The translations under genes and the position numbers were made by a program. A model generated the notes under the pieces. It saw only the letters and a program-made list of their open reading frames with translations. It did no database searches and was not told the origin of the DNA. This document shows positions 1 to 7,453 of a DNA stretch of 58,046 bases, one piece after another. Each line of letters begins with the position of its first letter. Positions within the stretch are counted from its first letter, which is position 1. The stretch is from Deltaproteobacteria bacterium (GTDB lineage: Bacteria; Desulfobacterota; Binatia; UBA9968; JAJDTQ01), in the NCBI GenBank assembly GCA_028818755.1, contig JAPPNF010000067.1, positions 1-58,046 on the forward strand. Direction: 5' to 3'.

Positions 1-758
1 CGCCGGACGACGGGGTGGCGGAACGAGGTCCAGGCGTCGTCGTGACTCGTGCCCTCCCCGAAGGCGGCCTTGGCGATCAGATCGGGGTTCGCGTAGGCCA
101 GACGCTCAAGCGGAATCGGCCGCCACCCGGGCCGCGACTGGAAGTTGTCGAGGCCCGCGGCGGCGAACAGGTCGTCCACCAGGGTGCCGGGTCCGGCCGT
201 GTAGCCGGCCGGCGTCATGTACAGCGCCCGGGTGCCGGGTGCATGGACTCGCGCCGCCCGGAGCCGCGCGTCCATCCGGGCGATCAATGTTTCACCGCGT
301 TCCGGTGCGCCGAGCCCTCGGGCCGCGTGCCGGATCACCGTACGGGCGCCGTCGATGTCATCGGCGAACCCTATCTGAAGCACCGGTACTCCCGCCCGCT
401 CGAGAAACGCCCGGGCGTTGGGTCCGCCGCCGTAGGAGCGGACCACCAAGTCCGGCCGCAGGGCCAGCACGTCCTCGGCCCGGGGGCGCACCGTCGGCAA
501 TCCCGCGGCGGCCGCGCGCATGTAGGAGAAGGCCGCGCCGGCGTCCGGCGACACCGCCGCGATGTCGCCGCGCTCGGCCAACCCGAGCACGAACTGGTCC
601 GCGCAATAGTCCAGGCTCACGATGCGGCGCGCGGTGGAGCGGACAGGTAGCGGCTCCGTGCACGCAGCCAGGAGAATGCATGCGGCCAGCGCCACCATGA
701 CGGGCTTCGCCACTAAGGCCCAACTGCCTGCCAGCCGTCGGATCTGACGCCGCCTCAA
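1..758 (-). CDS. BtuF-like corrinoid/metal-chelate ABC transporter substrate-binding lipoprotein (partial)
   Basis: Likely periplasmic binding component of an ABC importer for cobalamin or a related chelate. The gene enters from the left edge, so its C-terminal part is missing. The N-terminus has an arginine-rich stretch, a hydrophobic segment and a lipobox (LLAAC), so a membrane-anchored lipoprotein is expected. The mature part starts with RIVSLDYCADQFVLGL, the first-strand signature of the FepB/BtuF binding-protein fold, followed by 'DVLALRPDLVV', the usual second signature. The start is uncertain: TTG at 758 has a purine-rich stretch upstream and includes the basic n-region, while GTG at 713 or ATG at 698 would still give a short signal peptide. 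Corrinoid specificity is inferred from the cobalamin-assembly genes that follow 2 kb downstream; an iron-siderophore ligand is the alternative. Confidence 0.72.
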   Translation of the reverse strand, partial: MRRRQIRRLAGSWALVAKPVMVALAACILLAACTEPLPVRSTARRIVSLDYCADQFVLGLAERGDIAAVSPDAGAAFSYMRAAAAGLPTVRPRAEDVLALRPDLVVRSYGGGPNARAFLERAGVPVLQIGFADDIDGARTVIRHAARGLGAPERGETLIARMDARLRAARVHAPGTRALYMTPAGYTAGPGTLVDDLFAAAGLDNFQSRPGWRPIPLERLAYANPDLIAKAAFGEGTSHDDAWTSFRHPVVR

Positions 759-877
759 CTCATTCCCTTTCCCCACTCTAAATTTTCTTCGGCCAGTGCC
801 GAAAGGATGATTCTGTAGGGCTGGAACCTACGCCGGGCAATGGCCATCGTCAAGCCGACCCAGATGGCTTGTCGCTA

Positions 878-895
878 TGTATCCCATAGGATACA
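878..895. promoter_or_regulatory. Perfect inverted repeat, probable antitoxin operator
   Basis: TGTATCC and GGATACA form a perfect 7-bp inverted repeat around the spacer CATA, 47 bases upstream of the HigA-type antitoxin start and between it and the divergent BtuF-like gene. Antitoxins of this family usually autorepress by binding such palindromes near the promoter. Operator function is inferred from position and symmetry only. Confidence 0.55.
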
Positions 896-941
896 ATAGC
901 TCGCATCTTGGCACGGAGTCTTGGGACGAATGGAGGCCACG

Positions 942-1253
942 ATGATTGACGTTCAACCTTGGGATGCGGCGGACTACCTGGAAGAAGAGGAAGATATCGT
1001 CGCCTACCTCGAAGCAGCATTCGAGGACGGCGACCCACAACTCATCACCGCCGCGCTTGGCGACGTCGCGAGGTCTCGGGGTATGACGAAGGTCGCATCG
1101 AAGACTGGCTTGGGTCGGGAGAGCCTCTATAAGGCATTGTCAGCAGACGGCAACCCTGCCTTCGCCACCGTACTCAAGGTGGTGCAGGCGCTCGGTCTTC
1201 GACTCCACCTTTCGCGCCAGGATGCATATGGCAGAACTGCATCGAACCTCTAG
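942..1253 (+). CDS. HigA/addiction-module-type antitoxin, apparently orphan
   Basis: A 103-residue helix-turn-helix protein resembling the putative addiction-module antidote (HigA-like) family. After an acidic N-terminal segment (YLEEEEDIVAYLEAAFEDGD) come 'ITAALGDVARSRGMTKVA', the recognition region 'TGLGRESLYKALSADGNP' and 'TVLKVVQALGLRL', the typical layout of this family. The start at 942 is preceded by GGAGG with a five-base spacer; an earlier in-frame start exists but lacks one. The cognate RelE/HigB-type toxin normally lies immediately upstream in the same operon, but there is no room or matching reading frame for it here, and none follows. It may be a decayed module or a free-standing regulator. 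Confidence 0.8.
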   Translation: MIDVQPWDAADYLEEEEDIVAYLEAAFEDGDPQLITAALGDVARSRGMTKVASKTGLGRESLYKALSADGNPAFATVLKVVQALGLRLHLSRQDAYGRTASNL

Positions 1254-1355
1254 ACGGCGTCCTTCGACTTCGCTTCGCTACGCTCAGGACGAACGGTTGT
1301 AGGGGGCCTTTTCCGTTCGTCCTGAGCGTAGCGAAGCGAAGTCGAAGGACGCCGT
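1254..1355. repeat. Perfect 43-bp inverted repeat (intergenic palindrome)
   Basis: Arms 1254-1296 and 1313-1355 are exact reverse complements, with a 16-base loop. The arm contains the motif CTTCGCTTCGCTACGCTCAG, and a related but degenerate copy lies at 36837-36933. The left arm begins directly after the antitoxin stop codon. Transcribed, it would give a very stable hairpin and could end transcription or protect the 3' end. It belongs to a dispersed repeat family of this genome rather than to a gene. Confidence 0.9.
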
Positions 1356-1360
1356 TCTGC

Positions 1361-1377
1361 TTACTCGGACAGGCTCC
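1361..1377. repeat. 17-bp dispersed repeat, copy 1
   Basis: TTACTCGGACAGGCTCC is the exact reverse complement of 4505-4521, which lies directly after the cobS stop codon. Two perfect copies of a 17-mer within 3.2 kb in opposite orientation point to a dispersed element. The surrounding 1356-1549 shows no gene. Confidence 0.6.
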
Positions 1378-1549
1378 CAGGGTTGGAATGTCTCGGGACA
1401 GAGAGTGACAAGCTGTCGCTCCACCGCGTCTTCGCTCCGGGTTGGGCGATGGGTGCTGGTTGTCCTGCGGGAAGCCATTCGTTAGACTCGCGAAACCGTA
1501 GCGGCGTCGAAACACGGCAGACCCCATCACTCGAAAGGGACGGAACTAC

Positions 1550-2611
1550 ATGATCATCCCAACCGAACCCATCGGCAGCATTCCCCGGCCCGGTTATCTC
1601 ATTGAGGCCATGGGCGCCCACGGCGCAGGGCAGCTTGACGGCGCTGGTTTGACCGAGGTCATGGAGCGGGCGGTGGCGGAGACCGTGGCGGCCATGGAGG
1701 CCACGGGTTCGCCGGTGATCACCGATGGCGAGCAGTCGAAGCCGAGCTTTGCAACCTATCCCCTGGCGGGCCTCGACGCCCTCGCTCCGGACGGGGTCGT
1801 GATCCCGTTCGAGGACGGGCATACGAGGCAACTTCCGCGCCTCACGGCCGGCCCGTTCCGCTATACGACGTATTCCGGAGGCTACGTGACCGCGGCCAGG
1901 AAGCATGCCAGCCGGCCGGTGAAGCAGGCGGTCATCGCTCCGTCGGCCATCAGCCTGATCTACCCGCAGGACGGCATCGACGGCTATCCGCGCGACGCCT
2001 TCATCGCCGATCTGGTCGACGAATGCGAAAAGGACATCCGCTCCGCCTTCGATGCCGGCGCGGACAGCGTGCAGATCGACTTCACCGAGGGGCGGCTGTG
2101 CTGCAAGCTGGACCCGTCGCGGGGACTGCTGCGGGCGTTCGTGGAGCTCAACAACGCGGTGCTCGGCCGCTTCTCCGAGGCGGAGCGGAGCCGCATCGGG
2201 GTCCACACCTGTCCCGGCGGCGACCAGGACTCCACCCACTCGGCCGATGTCGACTACGCCGAGTTGCTGCCCGACCTGTTCGCAATCCAGGCCGGCCGTT
2301 TCTTCGTGCAGATGGCCAGTGAAGCGGACCGTCCGCGCGTCCTCGACATCATCGCCCGGGAGCGGCGTCCCGGTCAGGTGGTGTTCGTCGGCGTCACCGA
2401 TCCCATCGACCCGCGCGTCGAAAGCGCCGAGGAGGTTTGCGAGCGTATTCTTGAGGCAGCGGAGCACTTGGGCACGGACGGGCTCGGTTGTACCGACGAC
2501 TGCGGCTTCTCGCCGTTCGGCGATGACGTCTCCACCGCCCGCGACACCGCTTTCGCCAAGATCCGCGCGCGGGTGGAAGGCGCCAAGCTCGCGGGGGACC
2601 GGCTCGGCTAG
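1550..2611 (+). CDS. Core MetE-like (cobalamin-independent methionine synthase family) methyltransferase
   Basis: A 353-residue protein that matches only the C-terminal catalytic barrel of MetE; full-length MetE has about 750 residues. Zinc-ligand candidates are visible: His219-Thr-Cys221 (HTCPGGD) corresponds to the HxC pair of MetE, and Cys314/Cys318 in 'GCTDDCGFSPF' corresponds to the late cysteine. 'ITDGEQSKPSF' and 'DSVQIDFTEG' are also family-typical. The start has GAAAGGGACGG upstream. Family members transfer methyl groups to homocysteine or other thiols. The missing N-terminal folate-binding half suggests a donor other than polyglutamyl methyl-folate, perhaps a methyl-corrinoid given the cob genes that follow; this is inference. 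It could equally be an uncharacterised thiol methyltransferase. Confidence 0.82.
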   Translation: MIIPTEPIGSIPRPGYLIEAMGAHGAGQLDGAGLTEVMERAVAETVAAMEATGSPVITDGEQSKPSFATYPLAGLDALAPDGVVIPFEDGHTRQLPRLTAGPFRYTTYSGGYVTAARKHASRPVKQAVIAPSAISLIYPQDGIDGYPRDAFIADLVDECEKDIRSAFDAGADSVQIDFTEGRLCCKLDPSRGLLRAFVELNNAVLGRFSEAERSRIGVHTCPGGDQDSTHSADVDYAELLPDLFAIQAGRFFVQMASEADRPRVLDIIARERRPGQVVFVGVTDPIDPRVESAEEVCERILEAAEHLGTDGLGCTDDCGFSPFGDDVSTARDTAFAKIRARVEGAKLAGDRLG

Positions 2612-2618
2612 TGTCGCG

Positions 2619-2679
2619 CCAGTGGCCTGTAACGTCTGAATCGCATCCTGGTGTCGATTTGGACGTTACAGGGCGCTGG
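2619..2679. repeat. Imperfect inverted repeat between the MetE-like gene and cobT
   Basis: Arms 2619-2636 and 2662-2679 pair at 16 of 18 positions (core CCTGTAACGTC), with a 25-base loop. It begins eight bases after the MetE-like stop codon and ends before the cobT ribosome-binding site. There is no downstream T-run, so it is either a dispersed repeat or a weak processing/termination hairpin. Confidence 0.6.
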
Positions 2680-2715
2680 TTCGATCGCGGAGCCGCCAGC
2701 GCGGCAAGGTGATGC

Positions 2716-3738
2716 GTGTTCCACGTCCCGCCCGTCTCTCGTGAGTTCGACGCCGCTATCCGGCGTGCCATCGACGCCAAGACCAAGCCCCTGGGGGCTC
2801 TCGGAGCCCTGGAGACGGCCGCCGCACAGGTCGCCCGCATTCAGGGCACCTTGACGCCCACGCTGCGTCGCTGCCGCCTCACTCTTTTCGCTGCTGACCA
2901 TGGGATCTCGAAGGAGGGGGTCTCGGCCTATCCGCAGGCGGTGACCCGCCAGATGGTGGCCAATTTCCTCGACGGCGGAGCTGCCGCCAACGTGTTCGCC
3001 CGCACCAACGGTGTCGAACTGCAGGTGGTGGACGCCGGGGTTGCCGGCGAACCCATGGAAGCGCCCGGGCTGATATCGAAGCGCATCGCGGCCGGCACTC
3101 GCAACTTCGTGGTGGAACCGGCCATGACCGCGGAGCAGTGCGAAACGGCGCTGTCCACCGGCGACACTCTGGGCGCCGGCGTTGCCGCGGACGTCGCCGC
3201 CTTCGGCGAGATGGGCATCGGCAACACGTCCTCGGCCACGATGGTGGCGCACAAGATTACCGGCAGGGGGCTTGACTCGCTGGTGGGAAGGGGCGCCGGG
3301 CTCGACGACGCCGGCCTCGCGCGCAAGCGCGAGATCCTGCAAGGGGCCGCCCGGCGTACCCCGGAGCGTCTCGACGCGCCGGACGCGCTGCGGGAATACG
3401 GCGGCTTCGAGATGGTGATGATGGCGGGCGCCATGGCGGGCGCTGCCCGCGCCGGCGCCGTGGTGTTGGTGGACGGCTTCATCGCCGGCGTTGCCGCGCT
3501 GGCCGCGGCGCAAATGGCTCCGGCGCTGCGCGACTACCTCGTCTTCGCCCACCGGTCCGCCGAGCACGGCCACGGCGTGGTGTTGGCGGCCCTTGACGCA
3601 CGCCCGCTGCTGGACCTCGAGCTGCGGCTGGGCGAAGGCACCGGAGCGCTCCTGGCATGGCCGGTCTTGCGTTGCGCGGCGGCCATGCTTTCGGAGATGG
3701 CGAGCTTCGAGAGCGCTGGCGTGAGCGGTCCGGTCTGA
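2716..3738 (+). CDS. cobT: Nicotinate-nucleotide--dimethylbenzimidazole phosphoribosyltransferase
   Basis: Makes alpha-ribazole phosphate by moving phosphoribose from nicotinate mononucleotide to the lower-ligand base of cobalamin. The 340-residue length fits the family. Recognisable segments are 'AIDAKTKPLGALGALE', 'LFAADHGISKEGVSAYP' (base-binding region), 'GEMGIGNTSSATM', 'VGRGAGLDDAGLARK' and 'VLVDGFIAGVAA', ending with the conserved 'HRSAEHGH' and 'LGEGTGA'. The chosen GTG start has AAGG six bases upstream. Its TGA overlaps the cobS start (TGATG), so the two are translationally coupled. Confidence 0.96.
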   Translation: MFHVPPVSREFDAAIRRAIDAKTKPLGALGALETAAAQVARIQGTLTPTLRRCRLTLFAADHGISKEGVSAYPQAVTRQMVANFLDGGAAANVFARTNGVELQVVDAGVAGEPMEAPGLISKRIAAGTRNFVVEPAMTAEQCETALSTGDTLGAGVAADVAAFGEMGIGNTSSATMVAHKITGRGLDSLVGRGAGLDDAGLARKREILQGAARRTPERLDAPDALREYGGFEMVMMAGAMAGAARAGAVVLVDGFIAGVAALAAAQMAPALRDYLVFAHRSAEHGHGVVLAALDARPLLDLELRLGEGTGALLAWPVLRCAAAMLSEMASFESAGVSGPV

Positions 3739-4505
3739 TGGGCCGGGTGCGCGAAGAGCTCGCGGTGTTTCTCCTGGCGGTGCAGTTTCTCACCCGCTGC
3801 CCGGTCCCGTTCCCGGAACTCTTCACCGAAGCACGTTTCATCGCCTCGACCCGATACTACCCGCTGGTTGGCCTCCTTGTCGGCGCCCTCGCCGGCGCGG
3901 TGTTCTGGCTCGCCCACCTCGTCTTTCCGGTGGTCCTGGCGGTGGTGCTCGCCACCGCCGCGTCGCTGCTGGCTACCGGCGCCTTCCACGAGGACGGGTT
4001 CGCCGACACGTGTGACGGGCTCGGCGGCGGCGCGACCCGCGAGCAAAGCCTGGAGATCATGCGCGACAGCCGCCTCGGCACCTATGGCGCGTCGGGCCTG
4101 GGGCTCATGCTCGCGGCCAAGGTGTTGGCTCTCGCCGCGGTGCCGGCAGCGCTCATCCCGTGGCTCCTGATGGCGGCCCATGCCGCCAGCCGCGCCTCCG
4201 CGGTGCTGGCCGCGGCCGCCGGCAGCTACGTCCGGGACGCCGGCACGGCCAAGCCGGTGGCCGCCGGCGTGGCGCCGTGCAGCCTGGCGCCGGCGCTGGT
4301 CACCGCGGCCGCGGCCGTCGGCGGGCTTTGGTTCGTGACTTCGCCGGCGGCGATGGTGGCCGGACTCGCGGGCCTGGCGGCCGGCCATCTCGTCATGCGC
4401 GCATTGTACGAGCGCAAGCTCGGCGGCTATACCGGGGATTGTCTCGGCGCCGTGCAGCAGACCAGCGAGCTTGGCTTGTACCTCGGCGCCGTGGCGATGC
4501 TGTAG
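3738..4505 (+). CDS. cobS: Adenosylcobinamide-GDP ribazoletransferase (cobalamin 5'-phosphate synthase)
   Basis: Integral membrane enzyme that joins adenosylcobinamide-GDP and alpha-ribazole (phosphate) to give the finished corrinoid. The 255 residues are strongly hydrophobic with several membrane segments. The family signatures are present: 'FLTRCPVPFP' near the N-terminus, the metal-binding 'FHEDGFADTCDG', 'SRLGTYGASGLG' and 'GGYTGDCLGAVQQ'. The ATG at 3738 shares bases with the cobT stop codon and removes 27 residues of out-of-family sequence that a longer reading would add. Confidence 0.96.
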   Translation: MGRVREELAVFLLAVQFLTRCPVPFPELFTEARFIASTRYYPLVGLLVGALAGAVFWLAHLVFPVVLAVVLATAASLLATGAFHEDGFADTCDGLGGGATREQSLEIMRDSRLGTYGASGLGLMLAAKVLALAAVPAALIPWLLMAAHAASRASAVLAAAAGSYVRDAGTAKPVAAGVAPCSLAPALVTAAAAVGGLWFVTSPAAMVAGLAGLAAGHLVMRALYERKLGGYTGDCLGAVQQTSELGLYLGAVAML

Positions 4506-4692
4506 GAGCCTGTCCGAGTAATGGAATTTCAGGGGGCGATCGCGGTCGCCCCTACACATGCGCCAGATGAATCCCATGTAGGGGCGACCCGCGGTCGCCC
4601 TAGCGGGCGGCGCACCGCCGGACGGGACGCCTGGGGCTTCACGGCCCGTGTGCAGCGGCGAGCATCGGCACGGGCGGGTTTGAAACCCGCCC
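4505..4692. repeat. Cluster of three dispersed intergenic palindromes
   Basis: Three repeat units occupy the gap between cobS and the phosphatase. 4505-4521 is the inverted copy of 1361-1377. 4534-4560 and 4575-4600 form an imperfect inverted pair built on GGGCGA..TCGCCCCTAC. 4672-4692 is a near-perfect palindrome of GGGCGGGTTT and AAACCCGCCC around one G, also seen at 7343, 30044 and, degenerate, at 28391 and 40884. No gene is visible between 4506 and 4731. Confidence 0.8.
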
Positions 4693-4731
4693 TTACGCAC
4701 GTCCGCGGCAAGGAAGACGACGTCCCACACC

Positions 4732-5304
4732 ATGCGTCTGATTTTGGTCCGCCATACACGGCCCGAAGCCGCCGACAACGTGTGTCATGGGGTCACGGAC
4801 CTGGACGTGGCGGCGACCTTCGACGAGGAGGCAGCGCGCGTGGTCGCGGCGCTGCCCGCGGTGGAGCGGCTGGTGACCAGCCCGTTGCGCCGCTGTATGA
4901 GGCTGGCGGAGCGGATCGGCGCGGCGCGCGGACTCGTTCCGGTGGTCGACGGCAGGATCCGGGAGATGGACTTCGGTCGTTGGGAGCGCGTGCCGTGGAA
5001 GGACATCGACCGGACGGAACTGGACGCGTGGGCGGCGGACTTCCTTCACGCCCGGCCCCACGGCGGTGAGAGCGTGGCGATGGTATCGGAGCGGGTCGGT
5101 TCCGCGCTCGCCGACTACCGCCGTAGCGGCGTGTCTCATGCGGTGGTGACCCACGCGGGTGTCATCAAGGCCGCGCGGGCGGCGGCGGGCTGCGCGGACG
5201 CATGGAGGACGTCGGCAGGTTTCGGCGATGCGGTGCGCATCGAGTTTCCGGCCGAGCCGGAACACTTACCCTCGGGTCCGCGCGAGGTGGAGTCGTGGGA
5301 TTGA
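4732..5304 (+). CDS. cobC: Histidine phosphatase family protein, probable alpha-ribazole phosphatase
   Basis: Phosphoglycerate-mutase-like phosphatase of 190 residues. The catalytic motif 'LILVRHTRPEA' (phosphohistidine RHT) is at residues 3-13, followed by 'VTSPLRRCMRLAE' and 'IREMDFGRWE', with the second catalytic histidine in 'AVVTHAGVIKA'. In this context it should dephosphorylate alpha-ribazole 5'-phosphate or adenosylcobalamin 5'-phosphate. The 'RIREMDFGRWE' segment fits CobC-type phosphatases, but substrate assignment rests mainly on the neighbours cobS and the decarboxylase gene, which overlaps its 3' end by ten bases. Confidence 0.88.
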   Translation: MRLILVRHTRPEAADNVCHGVTDLDVAATFDEEAARVVAALPAVERLVTSPLRRCMRLAERIGAARGLVPVVDGRIREMDFGRWERVPWKDIDRTELDAWAADFLHARPHGGESVAMVSERVGSALADYRRSGVSHAVVTHAGVIKAARAAAGCADAWRTSAGFGDAVRIEFPAEPEHLPSGPREVESWD

Positions 5305-6302
5305 GTTCCTTCCAGCCGCGGCACGGCGGCGATCTTGCGGCTGCCCGGCGGACGTTCGGCTCACCGCCTTGCGGATGGCTCGATCTCTCCACCGGCGTCA
5401 ACCCCTGGCCCTATCCGTACGATGCCATCGGCCCCGAAACCCTCACCCGCCTGCCGCAGGATGACGCGATGGAGGCGTTGCTGGCGGCGGCGCGGGAGGC
5501 CTACGGCATCGCGCTCGCCAGCGGTCTGGTCGCGGCTTCGGGAAGTCAGGCCCTGTTCCAATTGCTGCCGGCCATGAGGACCCGGTGCCGCGTGGCTGTC
5601 GTGGCGCCCACCTACGAGGAACATGCCATGGCATGGCGCCGCCTGGGGCACGTCGTGGACGAGGTCGGCTCGCTCGGGCAATGCCACGACGCCGACGTGG
5701 TCGTGGTGGTCAACCCCAACAATCCCGACGGCCGCACCACGGACCGGAAGACGCTGGCGCGAGCGGCCGAGGAACTGGCGCGACGCGGCGGCTGGCTCGT
5801 CGTCGACGAAACCTTTGCGGACGTCGCGCCCGATGTCAGCCTGGCATCGGCTCCGGGCTTTCCCAATACGTTGATCGTGCGCTCTTTCGGCAAGTTCTTC
5901 GGCCTCCCCGGCTTGCGGCTGGGCTTCGTGGCCGGCCCGCCAACGCTGGTGGACGGCATCGCGCGGCGTCTGGGCCCCTGGGCCGTCTCCGGGCCCGCCC
6001 TGGAGATCGGCAGGCAGGCGCTGGCCGACACGGACTGGATCGTCCGCACCCGCGCCCGGCTGGCGGAGATGAGGCTACAGCTTGACAGCGTTCTCTCGGG
6101 AGCCGGCCTGACCCTTGTCGGCGGCACCGATCTGTTCCGGTTGGTGGAAACGGCCGGAGCCCGTGACCTCTCTCACCGCCTCGGCCGGGCCGGGATCCTG
6201 GTCCGGTCCTTCGATCGTCATCCAGGCTGGCTCAGGATCGGTCTGCCCCCGTCGGCGGATGCTCTGCAACGGCTTTCGGCGGAGTTGAAGGGGGCTTGGT
6301 GA
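5295..6302 (+). CDS. cobD: Threonine-phosphate decarboxylase (aminopropanol-phosphate arm of B12)
   Basis: PLP enzyme of fold type I that decarboxylates L-threonine O-3-phosphate to aminopropanol phosphate, the linker later joined by CbiB. The 335 residues include 'RHGGDLAAARRTFG' and 'DLSTGVNPWPYP' at the start, 'VNPNNPDGRTT' (cofactor contact), 'LVVDETFAD' and the Schiff-base lysine in 'RSFGKFFGLPGLRLGFVAG'. The C-terminal 'ILVRSFDRHPGWLRIGLP' is typical. GTG at 5295 has GAGG seven bases upstream and overlaps the preceding phosphatase gene by ten bases. A longer in-frame start at 5202 lies wholly inside that gene and is unlikely. Confidence 0.94.
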   Translation: MGLSSFQPRHGGDLAAARRTFGSPPCGWLDLSTGVNPWPYPYDAIGPETLTRLPQDDAMEALLAAAREAYGIALASGLVAASGSQALFQLLPAMRTRCRVAVVAPTYEEHAMAWRRLGHVVDEVGSLGQCHDADVVVVVNPNNPDGRTTDRKTLARAAEELARRGGWLVVDETFADVAPDVSLASAPGFPNTLIVRSFGKFFGLPGLRLGFVAGPPTLVDGIARRLGPWAVSGPALEIGRQALADTDWIVRTRARLAEMRLQLDSVLSGAGLTLVGGTDLFRLVETAGARDLSHRLGRAGILVRSFDRHPGWLRIGLPPSADALQRLSAELKGAW

Positions 6303-6325
6303 GGCCGGGAGACTAGCCGAGCGTC

Positions 6326-7354
6326 TTGCGCCGACGGACCGATGTGAACCTCTCCGACACCGCATCTCTTTTGCTGGCGGCGATGGTGTTCGACGCCTTC
6401 ATCGGGGATCCCCGCTGGCTATACCGGGTTGTCCCGCATCCTACGGTGGTCGTGGGCCGGGTGCTGGCGTTCTGCGACGGCCGATTGAATCGCCCCGCCT
6501 TCGGCCGCGCGGGCCGCCGCGCCGCGGGAGCCATCTCCACGGTGGCCGTCGTCGCCTCGTGCGGCGTGCTGGCGGCGCTGATCAGTGCCGGCCTGAGCGG
6601 ATGGCCGGTCGGATTCTGGGTGGAGGCTCTGCTGGTCTCGGTACTGATTGCCCAGAATAGCCTATACCGGCATGTCGTCGACGTCGCCCGGGCGCTGGAG
6701 CGCGACGGCGTCGATGCCGGCCGGAGCGCCGTCGCCCACATCGTTGGCCGCGACCCCGAATCCCTGGATGCCCACGGCGTAGCCCGGGGCGCCGTCGAAT
6801 CGCTGGCCGAGAACTTCAGCGACGGCGTGGTGGCGCCGGTCCTGTGGGGTCTGCTTCTCGGCCTGCCGGGCATCGCGGCCTACAAGGCGCTCAACACCGC
6901 CGACAGCATGATCGGCCACCGGGACCACCGCTACCGCGACTTCGGGTGGGCCGCGGCGCGGCTGGACGATGTCGCCAACTGGGTGCCGGCGCGCGTCGCC
7001 GGATTCCTGTTGGCCGTTGCCGGCGCACGATCGAAGATCGGCGGCGCGATGCACGGCCTGAGGATCATGTGGCGGGATGGCGGCACTCATCGTTCGGTCA
7101 ACGCGGGCTATCCGGAGGGCGCCATGGCCGGGGTGTTGGGCTTGCGTCTGGCCGGACCGCGCCGATATCGGGGCTTCGTGACCGCCGACCGGTGGCTGGG
7201 CGACGGCGCCGTCGAGGCGACCCCGGCCGACATCCGGCGGGCTCTCCGCGTCTATGTCGGCGCCTGCCTGCTCCTGGCCGTGCTGGTGGGAGCATTGTTC
7301 GCCGCGTTGTTGTTTCTGGCCGGGGCGCCGATGCCGTGGCTCGGGCGGGTTTGA
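6326..7354 (+). CDS. cbiB: Adenosylcobinamide-phosphate synthase
   Basis: Membrane amide synthase that attaches aminopropanol (phosphate) to adenosylcobyric acid. Diagnostic segments are 'DAFIGDPRWLYRVVPHPTVVVGR', split by a membrane helix from 'SLYRHVVDVARALE', then 'VGRDPESLDAHGVARGAVES' broken into 'IVGRDPESLD' and 'AVESLAENFSDGVVAP', 'LNTADSMIGHRD' and 'SVNAGYPEGAMAG'. Four to five membrane segments are apparent. The TTG start at 6326 is weak; GTG at 6344 (MNLSDTASLLL) is equally possible and would suit the family better. The stop codon lies inside a dispersed palindrome (7343 onward), so that repeat supplies the last codons. Confidence 0.93.
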   Translation: MRRRTDVNLSDTASLLLAAMVFDAFIGDPRWLYRVVPHPTVVVGRVLAFCDGRLNRPAFGRAGRRAAGAISTVAVVASCGVLAALISAGLSGWPVGFWVEALLVSVLIAQNSLYRHVVDVARALERDGVDAGRSAVAHIVGRDPESLDAHGVARGAVESLAENFSDGVVAPVLWGLLLGLPGIAAYKALNTADSMIGHRDHRYRDFGWAAARLDDVANWVPARVAGFLLAVAGARSKIGGAMHGLRIMWRDGGTHRSVNAGYPEGAMAGVLGLRLAGPRRYRGFVTADRWLGDGAVEATPADIRRALRVYVGACLLLAVLVGALFAALLFLAGAPMPWLGRV

Positions 7355-7365
7355 AACCCGCACGT
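7343..7365. repeat. Palindromic repeat overlapping the cbiB stop codon
   Basis: GGGCGGGTTTGAAACCCGC is a copy of the family found in full at 4672-4692. Here it encodes the last residues (GRV) and the TGA stop of cbiB, indicating that the element inserted at, or was recruited as, the 3' end of the gene. Confidence 0.7.
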
Positions 7366-7453
7366 CAATTGACGGAGCCGATACCCGTGCATGCGCGGCC
7401 GGTGCCAAAGGTACCAAGCGAACGGGAAGCCAGTACCTCAGGTCTCAGTGGCG

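Noticed and set aside
700..940. Cobalamin riboswitch upstream of the BtuF-like gene
   Set aside because: I looked for the conserved B12-box and core motifs on the minus strand; only a short TTCGGC/GCCGAA hairpin is present, too small for the riboswitch.
700..941. Missing RelE/HigB toxin gene before the antitoxin
   Set aside because: The short frames in this interval show no toxin motifs and are not placed or oriented as a toxin would be.
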